From Vibrio sinus (GTDB lineage Bacteria > Pseudomonadota > Gammaproteobacteria > Enterobacterales > Vibrionaceae), in the NCBI RefSeq assembly GCF_023634645.1, contig NZ_JAMKMR010000007.1:62001-126000 (forward strand): a stretch of DNA of 64,000 nucleotides. The letters run 5' to 3'. Shown here piece by piece: positions 56,568-64,000 of this stretch. Every line of letters starts with the position of its first letter. Within the stretch, counting starts at the first letter, position 1. The notes under the pieces were generated by a model. It saw only the letters and a program-made list of their open reading frames with translations, did not search any database and was not told where the DNA came from. The translations under genes were made by a program, and so were the position numbers.

Positions 56568-56774
56568 ATGTCGATCAATCTTTCATTATTGCCGAAACAA
56601 GAGAAAAACAGAGTTGAGCTTGATAAACAGGCGGCCTATTTGATCTGGCAAATCAAACGAGGTGAATCGACACATGACGCGATTTCGGACACGCTCAATA
56701 AGATTGTTGATGAACAAGAAAAGCAGTGGTTCCAAACTAGCGTTGATAAGTACAAGAAGGAAATGGGCGTTTAA
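56568..56774 (+). CDS. Small conserved protein, possibly DUF3283 family, 68 aa
   Basis: A short helical, charged protein (LDKQAAYLIWQIKRGESTHD; DEQEKQWFQTSVDKYKKEMG). It has the size and appearance of the vibrio DUF3283 family, but I assign this only tentatively. It is 73 bp upstream of the YebC-family gene in the same direction. Confidence 0.6.
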   Translation: MSINLSLLPKQEKNRVELDKQAAYLIWQIKRGESTHDAISDTLNKIVDEQEKQWFQTSVDKYKKEMGV

Positions 56775-56847
56775 CTACCGTAATCGGAGTTCATCATTCG
56801 CTCATCTCATTTCCTTAACGTTAAATTGAACAAGAGAGAACACCCAA

Positions 56848-57564
56848 ATGGGAAGAAGTTTTGAAGTGCGCAAAGCCTCTATGGCGAAAACCCAAGGCGC
56901 TAAAATTAAAGTCTATTCCAAATATGGCAAAGAAATCTATGTTTGTGCTAAGAATGGTGGTTCTGACCCAGACACCAACCTGTCTTTAAAACATCTCATC
57001 GCAAAAGCGAAGAAAGATCAGGTTCCAGGCCATGTCATCGATAAAGCTTTAGACAAAGCCAGTGGGGGAGGGGGCGAAGATTATCAGCCTGCTCGCTATG
57101 AAGGGTTTTCTCCTGGTGGTGCAAGTGTCATCGTCGATTGCCTTACTGACAACGGCAATCGTACTTTCCAAGACGTTCGCCAATGCTTTGTGAAAACGGG
57201 TGCGAAAATCGGTAGCCCAGGCACGACGGCGCACATGTTTGATCACAATGCGGTGTTTCAGTTTAAAGGTAATGACGAAGAAGCGGTCTTAGAAGCATTG
57301 ATGATGGCTGACGTCGATGTTACCGATATCGAGCTAGAAGATGGAGTAATCACTGTATTTGCCCCACATACCGAGTTTTTCAAAGCGAAAACGGCGTTAA
57401 ACAACGATTTCCCAGAGTTAGTGTTGGACGTTGAAGAAATCACGTTTGTTCCTCAAACACATACTCAGATTCAAGGCGAAGATGCTGAGAAGTTCCAAAA
57501 GTTTCTTGATATGTTAGACGAGTGTGATGATGTTCAGCAGGTCTATCATAACGCTGAGATCTAG
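56848..57564 (+). CDS. YebC/PmpR-family DNA-binding regulator
   Basis: 238 aa. N-terminal [20 protein letters not shown] and [34 protein letters not shown] and [20 protein letters not shown] are family signatures. YebC-type proteins have been linked to transcription control and, more recently, to translation of difficult stretches. This copy is the shorter vibrio paralogue type lacking the usual AGHSKW N-terminus. Confidence 0.88.
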   Translation: MGRSFEVRKASMAKTQGAKIKVYSKYGKEIYVCAKNGGSDPDTNLSLKHLIAKAKKDQVPGHVIDKALDKASGGGGEDYQPARYEGFSPGGASVIVDCLTDNGNRTFQDVRQCFVKTGAKIGSPGTTAHMFDHNAVFQFKGNDEEAVLEALMMADVDVTDIELEDGVITVFAPHTEFFKAKTALNNDFPELVLDVEEITFVPQTHTQIQGEDAEKFQKFLDMLDECDDVQQVYHNAEI

Positions 57565-57574
57565 TTGGAAATCA

Positions 57575-57599
57575 CTAGCCGAGCGACATGCTCGGCTAG
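57575..57599. terminator. Terminator hairpin between yebC-like gene and malT
   Basis: Ten-bp perfect stem CTAGCCGAGC/GCTCGGCTAG with a 5-nt loop sits between convergent genes, and parS2 begins six bases after it. Confidence 0.75.
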
Positions 57600-57604
57600 G
57601 GTTA

Positions 57605-57619
57605 ATTTACATTGTAAAT
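57605..57619. promoter_or_regulatory. parS2 site
   Basis: ATTTACATTGTAAAT is a 15-bp palindrome with the exact core. It is the only exact site found on the rctB side of the origin. Confidence 0.9.
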
Positions 57620-57657
57620 AACGATGTGTTTGCACGCATAATGGCGAGCTCTCTTCC

Positions 57658-60366
57658 TTAATAGCCAATCAGCTGAACAAAACTCTCCGCGGTTTTTATG
57701 GCTTCTTTACGATTAGCAATATTTAGCTTTTGATAGACATTACGAATGTGTGTTTTGATGGTCGTGCCAGCAACACCAAGTTCACCAGCGATCTGTTCAT
57801 TGCTAAAGCCTGAATAAATAAGTCCAAGTACTTGCCACTCCCTTTGTGTAAGGGGGCTCGTTCTCACCAGTTCGGGCGTATCGGTGTGCTTGATTAGTTT
57901 TTCTACAAACTCTTGGCTGAAATGTACATTGTTACTTCGATTCAATAAGGCAATCTCTTTGAGTAACAGTTTGATTTTATGCTGCTCAAGCTCTCCTATT
58001 GAATCACTCTCTAACAGCTCATTGAGTACGGGTTGAAGATGAGTGCCATCCATTAAAAAATAACCCAATATCCCTGTTTGGTTGGACATTTTAAGCGCTT
58101 CTAGTAACTGAGCTTTCGCGGCAGCACGATTGCTTTGAGCATCTGAGATTAAGGCAGACATGAGCAAGTTTTTATTGCTATCGGTGACTAGGTATTTTTC
58201 GCCTGACTGGTCTTGCATCCAATTTAGCCACTTCTGCGCTTGCTCGACTTGGCCGAGACTCACATGGGCTCTTACGATGTTTCGCCATTGCAACTGCAAA
58301 AAGTGGTTACTTGCCTTTTCGGGGCGTGTGGCGCTCTCAAGCCACCGTTGTATTGAGTGGGTGTCATCAGTATGCTGCCAATAAAGAAGTAGTGACATCG
58401 AGGCGTTGGCCGTCCAGTCCACATGGTAGCTTGATTCATTGAGCAATGTTTCAATCCTGGCGATAAATCCTTTTGCTCTATCTAATTCTCCGCGCCGCAA
58501 AGCGATGCGAGCGAGTAAAGAATAACAGTGCAGGTGTTTGCTTTCCAATTGATGACCCAGTGCGGCAATGCCTTTTATGGCACAACTTTCGGCCTCTTCC
58601 AGACGATTCCAGCTCCATAATATTTGCGCCCTAAGACGAAGTAAGAATTCGTGCAAAGGGATTTGGTGTAACTGGTGATCGTCTATCAGCTTGAATCCAC
58701 TGTCTTGGATATCATACGATGCTTGGGCATAGCCTTGAGCAAACAGAATTTCGCTTTGCTGGATAATCGCCCATAGGGCGTGATGATACACTTGATACTG
58801 ACGAGCGAGTTTTTCGGTTTGCTGCATCATCGGCAGCGCACGGTCAAGGTTGCCTAGCACATGATGAACCTCAGCAATGACCGAAGTTGCGACAATTCTA
58901 CTGTGAAAGCTGGTTTGATCGACTTGGCTGAGTGCAAGCTCCGCAAGCTGCAATGCTTTTTCAGGGTCATTTTGGTTGATCGCGACTTGAGCTTTCAACG
59001 CGTTAAATTCACCTTGCAGCATGGTGGATAAATCGATATTAAGCCGAGACATGGCAAGGTCGGTAGTATGAAGCAGGGCACCCACTTCTTCATATTTATG
59101 CTGACTTTGTGCCAGCCAGGCTCGCAATAAACAAAGCTGCGGATGTTTATACAAATGATCATCGTCTAAATGCTCGATGGCCATCTCAACATTCGACAGC
59201 TCCCCATTGTTAAACAGATCCCAGCCATATTGATGCAATACTTGTGCGATGAGTTCACTATCATTCGCTTGCCTGGCATGTTTTAAGGCCTCAATGGGTG
59301 TATGTTGCTTTAACCATGCTTGACACGCCTTTTTGTGCAGAATGGCCTCGTTGAGCGGCATTAGCGTTCTGCGCTGGTGAGAAAGAAATTCCACAAATAG
59401 GTTATGGAACTTATACCAATGACGATCTCCTTCTAGTCGTTGGATAAACATTCCGGAACGATGCAAAAGTTCGATACGGCTCAACGCATCATCGTGGCCA
59501 GTTAAGGCTTGAGCTAGCTCGTCGTTAAAGTGATCGAGTACCGCGCATTGCATCAGGAACATTTTCGTTTCTTCATCGAGTAGGCAAAAGGCTTCTTCTG
59601 CCAAATAGTCCCATAGGTGTTCATGATTGAAACTACTGATGGAGTCCGTCGCTTGCTTCAGGCTTCGGTTGTCATGATGAAACTGCAGAGCGACGAGTTG
59701 TAATGCGCAGGGCCATCCTTCCACGTAGCTATTGAGACTTTCCGCGTCATGTTGTTCCACGTGAGTCTTGTTCTTTTGACTAAAGAATTTCACCGTTTCT
59801 TTCGTATCAAAAGCAAGCTGTTCAGTGTCGATTTCTATCACTTGGTCGCGAACGCGTAAGTTTGCGATGCCCAGAGCAGGGATCGTACGACTGGTGATGA
59901 CCAGGGTAATATTGCTAGGCAAGTGTTTTAAAAAAAAGCGCAGGGACTCAGTGATTTCATCGTTATCTATCCAGTGAAAGTCGTCGATAGCGATATAGCA
60001 CTCCTCACGAAAATTGACCAAGCTCGCGAGCACGTCAGCGAAGAGAGAGTGTAACGATGAAAACTGGCGCTTCTCGGCAACTGAAAGCGCTTTGCGGCAG
60101 CTGTTGCGTGTGGCGTTGTTTAGTGCGCGCAGAAAGTAGCTAATAAAGTGGTGGGGCGTGTTGTCGTTTTCATCAATACTATACCAACCTATGTTGAGCT
60201 TATCTGCTAGCCACATAGAGGCGGCCGTTGTTTTGCCGTAGCCTGCTGGGGCCACAAACAGAACAAGCTTGGCAAACTTGGCGTGTTGTAAGCAACCGAG
60301 AACTCTTAAGCGTACGATAGCGTGATGGGAAACATTGGGGCGAGTCAGCTTAGATGGAATCCACAT
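57658..60366 (-). CDS. malT: ATP- and maltotriose-dependent activator of the mal regulon
   Basis: 902 aa, full length. N-terminal STAND ATPase with Walker [19 protein letters not shown] and the [11 protein letters not shown] block, long TPR-like helical middle, and C-terminal LuxR-type HTH ([40 protein letters not shown]). It activates malPQ and other mal promoters when maltotriose and ATP are bound. It diverges from malP across 382 bp that contain putative CRP and MalT sites. Confidence 0.95.
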   Translation of the reverse strand: MWIPSKLTRPNVSHHAIVRLRVLGCLQHAKFAKLVLFVAPAGYGKTTAASMWLADKLNIGWYSIDENDNTPHHFISYFLRALNNATRNSCRKALSVAEKRQFSSLHSLFADVLASLVNFREECYIAIDDFHWIDNDEITESLRFFLKHLPSNITLVITSRTIPALGIANLRVRDQVIEIDTEQLAFDTKETVKFFSQKNKTHVEQHDAESLNSYVEGWPCALQLVALQFHHDNRSLKQATDSISSFNHEHLWDYLAEEAFCLLDEETKMFLMQCAVLDHFNDELAQALTGHDDALSRIELLHRSGMFIQRLEGDRHWYKFHNLFVEFLSHQRRTLMPLNEAILHKKACQAWLKQHTPIEALKHARQANDSELIAQVLHQYGWDLFNNGELSNVEMAIEHLDDDHLYKHPQLCLLRAWLAQSQHKYEEVGALLHTTDLAMSRLNIDLSTMLQGEFNALKAQVAINQNDPEKALQLAELALSQVDQTSFHSRIVATSVIAEVHHVLGNLDRALPMMQQTEKLARQYQVYHHALWAIIQQSEILFAQGYAQASYDIQDSGFKLIDDHQLHQIPLHEFLLRLRAQILWSWNRLEEAESCAIKGIAALGHQLESKHLHCYSLLARIALRRGELDRAKGFIARIETLLNESSYHVDWTANASMSLLLYWQHTDDTHSIQRWLESATRPEKASNHFLQLQWRNIVRAHVSLGQVEQAQKWLNWMQDQSGEKYLVTDSNKNLLMSALISDAQSNRAAAKAQLLEALKMSNQTGILGYFLMDGTHLQPVLNELLESDSIGELEQHKIKLLLKEIALLNRSNNVHFSQEFVEKLIKHTDTPELVRTSPLTQREWQVLGLIYSGFSNEQIAGELGVAGTTIKTHIRNVYQKLNIANRKEAIKTAESFVQLIGY

Positions 60367-60470
60367 GGTATAGAGCTATCCCTGTCAATTAATTGGTCAG
60401 CCTGCGAATCAGTAAGCGATGAGGCGCAGTGCATCGAGGAGTTTACATTCTAATGCTCCTACGCCTTTTG

Positions 60471-60490
60471 AATGTGATAAATATCTCATT
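60471..60490. promoter_or_regulatory. Possible CRP site in the malT/malP spacer
   Basis: AATGTGATAAATATCTCATT has a perfect left half TGTGA and a right half TCTCA, one base from TCACA, spaced by 6. It lies ~105 bp upstream of the malT start. CRP activation of malT is established in E. coli. Confidence 0.55.
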
Positions 60491-60667
60491 AATTAACAGA
60501 TTCCCAAAAAGGTAGCACTAGTATTGGGCAGTTATCTTTCTAAGTGTATGTAAAGATACAGCTTTATGTTGCGGGTGAATAATATTATCGCTGAGTGAGT
60601 CAAACCACGGTATGCGAACGCTAGATTACATTCTACGCCCTTAAGTTCAGCCTTACTCCTACCCCGC

Positions 60668-60681
60668 AAGGAGGATGAAAC
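60668..60681 (+). promoter_or_regulatory. Putative MalT box upstream of malP
   Basis: AAGGAGGATGAAAC contains GAGGATGA, matching the core of the MalT box (GGGGATGAGG). A near copy, AAGGGGGGATGAAAC, covers the malP start (60741-60755) and is better explained as its ribosome site. The reverse strand GGGGTAGGAG near 60656 is a weaker match. Confidence 0.45.
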
Positions 60682-60752
60682 ACTTGCTAGGACGCGTCAC
60701 GATGGACAACCGTGTAAAAGTGTACGCCAAAGAACAAGGGAAGGGGGGATGA
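60675..60752 (+). CDS. Possible leader ORF coupled to malP
   Basis: A 25-codon frame (ATG 60675, internal ATG 60702) reads KHLLGRVTMDNRVKVYAKEQ and ends TGA at 60750-60752, overlapping the malP ATG as ATGA. The 60702 start has AGGA upstream. It may be a leader peptide or simply a chance frame; the ATGA overlap suggests coupled translation. Confidence 0.3.
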   Translation: MKHLLGRVTMDNRVKVYAKEQGKGG

Positions 60753-63202
60753 AACCTGTGAATAAATCAACATTTGATAAGGGCGCTTTTCAAGATAGTG
60801 TAAAAAAACACTTGTACGTAACCTATGCCACGACCGTTGAAAAAGCAGACACGCATTCATGGTTTCTCGCGATGGGAACCGCACTTGCTGAGTTAACCAC
60901 GTGTGACTTACTGTGCACTGAGCAAGACGAAAGAATTAAAAGCGCGAAGAGCGTTAATTACCTCTCTCTTGAATATCTAATTGGTCGCCTTACTGGTAAT
61001 AACCTTATTAGTAAGGGGATTTATCAACAAGTGTCTGAGGCAATGGATGAATTGGGTCAGAGCTTAACGGATTTGTTGGAAGAAGAGCGCGATCCTTCCT
61101 TGGGCAATGGGGGGTTAGGTCGATTAGCGGCTTGTTTTATGGATTCTCTCGCTGCGCAAGAATTTCCCAGTGTGGGTTATGGCTTGCATTATGAATATGG
61201 ATTATTTAAGCAATCGTTCGAGCAGGGACATCAAGTGGAAACGCCTGATGCCTGGCGAGGTGTTGAAGGTTACCCATGGGAAATTGCCCGTCCTGACTTG
61301 GCTCAGGAAATCGGTTTCTACGGCCATGTTGAAACCTACCAAGAGGGTGGACGAGATAGGCGTCGTTGGGCTCCGGGGATGACAGTCAAAGCCATGCCCT
61401 GGGACATGCCGGTTGTTGGCTATCAAAGTAATACGGTTTATCCGTTAAGGTTGTGGGAATGCCAAGCCATTGCGCCATTTTCACTGGAAAGTTTTAATAA
61501 CGGCAATTATTTTGAAGCGCAGCACTCGCTTATCGATGCCGGTAACATTACCAAGGTATTGTATCCCAACGACAACCATGAAAAAGGTAAAACACTGCGC
61601 TTGATGCAGCAGTATTTCCATAGCGCTGCCTCTATTCGCGACATTCTACGTCGTCATGAAGAAGCTGGTCATACGCTCGCGTCCTTACCAAAATACGAGA
61701 CGATTCAGCTCAATGATACGCACCCCACCATCTCAATTCCCGAGCTGATGCGCATTCTTATTGATGAAAAGGAAATGGAGTGGGAGGAAGCGTGGGCGAT
61801 TTGTTCCAAGACCTTTGCCTACACCAATCACACCCTATTGCCAGAAGCCTTGGAAACCTGGGATGAATCCTTGATTCAACGCCTGCTTCCGCGTCATATG
61901 GAAATCATCTATCAAATTAACTATTTATTTTTGAAGGAAGTGAAAGAAAAATGGCCGGGAGACGTCGAGAAACAACGTAAGCTCTCTATTATTCAAGAAG
62001 GGTTCCATCGAATGGTTCGAATGGCCAATCTATGTGTGGTGGGCTCTTATGCGGTAAATGGTGTGGCAGCGCTGCACTCGCAATTGGTGAAGCGTGATCT
62101 GTTTCCTGAGTTCGATGAGCTTTACCCCGGTAAGTTGCAAAACGTGACGAACGGCATCACCCCAAGGCGTTGGCTAATGTTTTGCAACCCAGAGCTGTCT
62201 GACTTGATATCGGAGAAGATTGGCTGTCAATGGCCGACGCATCTCGATCAGTTGGAGGAGGTGGCCGCTTACGCGGAAGACAAAGACTTCCAGGCGGCAT
62301 TTATGCAAGTCAAACACAATAATAAACAGCGTCTAGCAAACTGGGTAGCAGAAAATCTGGACCTCGAGCTAGATGTTCACGCCATTTTTGATGTTCAAAT
62401 CAAGCGGCTGCATGAATACAAAAGACAGCACCTGAATGTTTTACATATTTTGTCTATGTATCATCGCCTAGTCCATGATCCTGATTTTGAGATGGAGCCA
62501 AGAGTGGTGTTTTTCGCCGCTAAGGCTGCGCCGGGCTATTATCTTGCTAAAGAAATTATCTACGCGATCAACAAAATTGCTGACAAGGTCAATCACGATC
62601 CTAGAATCGGTAACAAGTTGAAAGTCGTGTTTATTCCCGACTACCGAGTCAGTGTGGCAGAAATTATCATTCCTGCTGCTGACGTATCTGAGCAAATCTC
62701 AACCGCAGGTAAGGAAGCGTCAGGTACGGGGAATATGAAAATGGCGCTTAATGGAGCGTTAACCATTGGCACTATGGATGGCGCTAACGTGGAAATCAGG
62801 CAAGAAGTTGGCGACGACAACATTTATATCTTTGGTTTAGATGTGGATGAAGTGGAATCGTTGAAAGGTTCAGGATACAACCCGTTTGATTATTATCATT
62901 CAGATCCTTTGCTTAAAGCCTCGCTTGATCTGTTATTGAGTGACGAGTTCACACCCGGAGAGCCGGGTAAACTCAGCGCAATATTTGATAGCTTGTTGGA
63001 TGGCGGCGATCCTTACCTATGTCTGGCGGACTTTGAATCTTATGTTAAGGCTCACGAAGCGATTGATCAGCAATACAAGGATAAATCAGGCTGGGCGAAA
63101 AAAGCGATTTTGAATACGGCTTTGGTGGGTAAGTTTAGCTCTGACCGCAGTATTCTCGATTATGTGAACAACATCTGGAAATTAGAGCAGGTAAAACGAT
63201 GA
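60749..63202 (+). CDS. malP: Maltodextrin/glycogen phosphorylase
   Basis: 817 aa. Family blocks: NYLSLEYLIGRLTGNNL, DPSLGNGGLGRLAACFMDSL, TQLNDTHPTISIPELMR-like region, NVTNGITPRRWL and the PLP lysine in GKEASGTGNMKMALNGALTI. It phosphorolyses maltodextrins to glucose-1-phosphate. GGGGGG directly abuts the ATG, so the start may be ATG 60749 (coupled to the leader frame) or GTG 60758, for which the G run has normal spacing. malQ follows by 83 bp. Confidence 0.94.
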   Translation: MKPVNKSTFDKGAFQDSVKKHLYVTYATTVEKADTHSWFLAMGTALAELTTCDLLCTEQDERIKSAKSVNYLSLEYLIGRLTGNNLISKGIYQQVSEAMDELGQSLTDLLEEERDPSLGNGGLGRLAACFMDSLAAQEFPSVGYGLHYEYGLFKQSFEQGHQVETPDAWRGVEGYPWEIARPDLAQEIGFYGHVETYQEGGRDRRRWAPGMTVKAMPWDMPVVGYQSNTVYPLRLWECQAIAPFSLESFNNGNYFEAQHSLIDAGNITKVLYPNDNHEKGKTLRLMQQYFHSAASIRDILRRHEEAGHTLASLPKYETIQLNDTHPTISIPELMRILIDEKEMEWEEAWAICSKTFAYTNHTLLPEALETWDESLIQRLLPRHMEIIYQINYLFLKEVKEKWPGDVEKQRKLSIIQEGFHRMVRMANLCVVGSYAVNGVAALHSQLVKRDLFPEFDELYPGKLQNVTNGITPRRWLMFCNPELSDLISEKIGCQWPTHLDQLEEVAAYAEDKDFQAAFMQVKHNNKQRLANWVAENLDLELDVHAIFDVQIKRLHEYKRQHLNVLHILSMYHRLVHDPDFEMEPRVVFFAAKAAPGYYLAKEIIYAINKIADKVNHDPRIGNKLKVVFIPDYRVSVAEIIIPAADVSEQISTAGKEASGTGNMKMALNGALTIGTMDGANVEIRQEVGDDNIYIFGLDVDEVESLKGSGYNPFDYYHSDPLLKASLDLLLSDEFTPGEPGKLSAIFDSLLDGGDPYLCLADFESYVKAHEAIDQQYKDKSGWAKKAILNTALVGKFSSDRSILDYVNNIWKLEQVKR

Positions 63203-63285
63203 GTGACGATCCTATTTTCTATCGAAGATCGACCGCGTCGAAACTGCATTCAATATTATTTCACGAAATTTAGCCGGAGAGTTCA

Positions 63286-64000
63286 ATGATCAATGAGAAT
63301 TACGTAAAAGAGGTGGCGAATATAGCCGGTATCTCCCAGCACTATATCAGTGCTTGGGGAGAAGATACGTCGGTTAAGGACTCCACGATTATCAAACTAT
63401 TATCTGCAATGGGGTACGATTCTGAAAGTGAAGAAGCGCTCTCCAAGTCGGTCGACAAAAAGCACAAAAGCGAAGTGCTCGAGCCTGTGCTGGTGCTGCA
63501 ACAAGGGCAACCGGTAGAGATTGCGCTCCAGTTGGGCGTGAGTGCCAGAGAAAGTGACTTTAGTTGGCGGCTTCACACTGAGCAAGGGGACGTGTTAGAA
63601 GGCTATTTACAATCGCAAATTGTTCGAGACGACAGAGCCAATGGTGGGCCCTTGGTGTTTTCTATTTCCACGTCTTTACCTTATGGCTATCACCAGCTCG
63701 AAGTATTGAGAAAAAGGCGAAAATCCCCTTACAAAATGGCGATCATTTGCACGCCAGATGCGTGTTTTAAGCAGGAAGCTTTGCTCAATGGCCAGAAACT
63801 ATGGGGGCCAAGTATTCAGCTGTATACCCTAAGGACTCAACACAATTGGGGTATTGGCGATTTTGGCGATTTAAAACAACTCGTGTCAGAAATCGCTTCT
63901 CGTGGTGGAAACTTTGTTGGCTTGAACCCGATTCATGCGCTTTTCCCTGCCAATCCAGAAGCGGCGAGTCCCTATAGCCCATCTTCACGTCAGTGGCTGA
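63286..64000 (+). CDS. malQ: 4-alpha-glucanotransferase (amylomaltase), 5' part
   Basis: ATG with a GGAGA site opens a frame that is still open at the window end, ~238 codons. The N-terminal domain is as in MalQ, and the start of the GH77 barrel appears as WGPSIQLYTLRTQHNWGIGD, then NPIHALFPANPEAASPYSPS. It transfers glucan chains between maltodextrins, producing substrates for malP. The remaining ~490 residues lie beyond the window. Confidence 0.92.
   Translation, partial: MINENYVKEVANIAGISQHYISAWGEDTSVKDSTIIKLLSAMGYDSESEEALSKSVDKKHKSEVLEPVLVLQQGQPVEIALQLGVSARESDFSWRLHTEQGDVLEGYLQSQIVRDDRANGGPLVFSISTSLPYGYHQLEVLRKRRKSPYKMAIICTPDACFKQEALLNGQKLWGPSIQLYTLRTQHNWGIGDFGDLKQLVSEIASRGGNFVGLNPIHALFPANPEAASPYSPSSRQWL

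Overview
The window comes from the second (smaller) chromosome of a Vibrio species and contains its replication origin and partition locus. The diagnostic evidence is a full-length RctB initiator (53711-55684), the adjacent origin with iterated TGATCA-type 12-mers, one perfect DnaA box and an AT-rich ATCA-repeat zone, a parA2-parB2 pair (50328-52531), and five exact copies of the vibrio chromosome-2 centromere motif TTTACANTGTAAA. Neighbouring genes (tmcA, yebC-like, malT, malP, malQ) are as expected next to a vibrio chromosome-2 origin. The species cannot be fixed from the sequence alone, and it does not look like V. cholerae itself.

Layout. 1-14.9 kb is accessory/metabolic: the tail of an MHS-type transporter, a decayed gene, an endonuclease/phosphatase-fold protein, a five-gene MacA-TolC-permease-permease-ATPase export operon, an orphan small protein, a GNAT enzyme, panB, a glutamate-synthase-like FMN protein, and a gluconate module (gntK, GntP-type permease, GntR repressor) with clear GntR operators. 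14.9-31 kb holds a small lipoprotein, a REP-type (RAYT) transposase with GGACACAC flanking repeats, a LysR-SDR-CoA-transferase-hydrolase short-chain acid locus, a DsbA-like thiol oxidoreductase, PoxB-like pyruvate oxidase, the NO-response pair nsrR-hmp with two NsrR sites, a PAP2 phosphatase, thiD, an HDOD protein and PhoX.

31-48 kb is a signalling block: an unannotated 29-codon ORF with its own terminator, a MEKHLA-domain protein, a PAS-GGDEF diguanylate cyclase, and a long minus-strand series consisting of STAS, cheY, cheA, two cheW, a five-PAS chemoreceptor, cheR, cheD, cheB, a short membrane chemoreceptor, a second STAS, a REC-PP2C-kinase regulator resembling HsbR, and a FapA/DUF342 protein. 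This couples a complete chemosensory pathway to a partner-switching module and possibly to c-di-GMP.

48-57.6 kb is the replication/segregation core: tmcA, parB2, parA2, oriCII, rctB, two small conserved proteins and a YebC-family protein, with parS2 sites scattered on both sides. 57.6-64 kb is the maltose/maltodextrin regulon: MalT on the minus strand, diverging from malP and malQ (cut by the window end).

The most interesting items are the regular 22-23 bp phasing of six RctB-type 12-mers beside the DnaA box, six ATCA repeats in the presumed unwinding element, an inverted RctB-type pair beyond the rctB terminator, the chemosensory plus HsbR/HsbA-like fusion of pathways with shared C-terminal VELF tails, and a short leader ORF whose stop overlaps the malP start codon.
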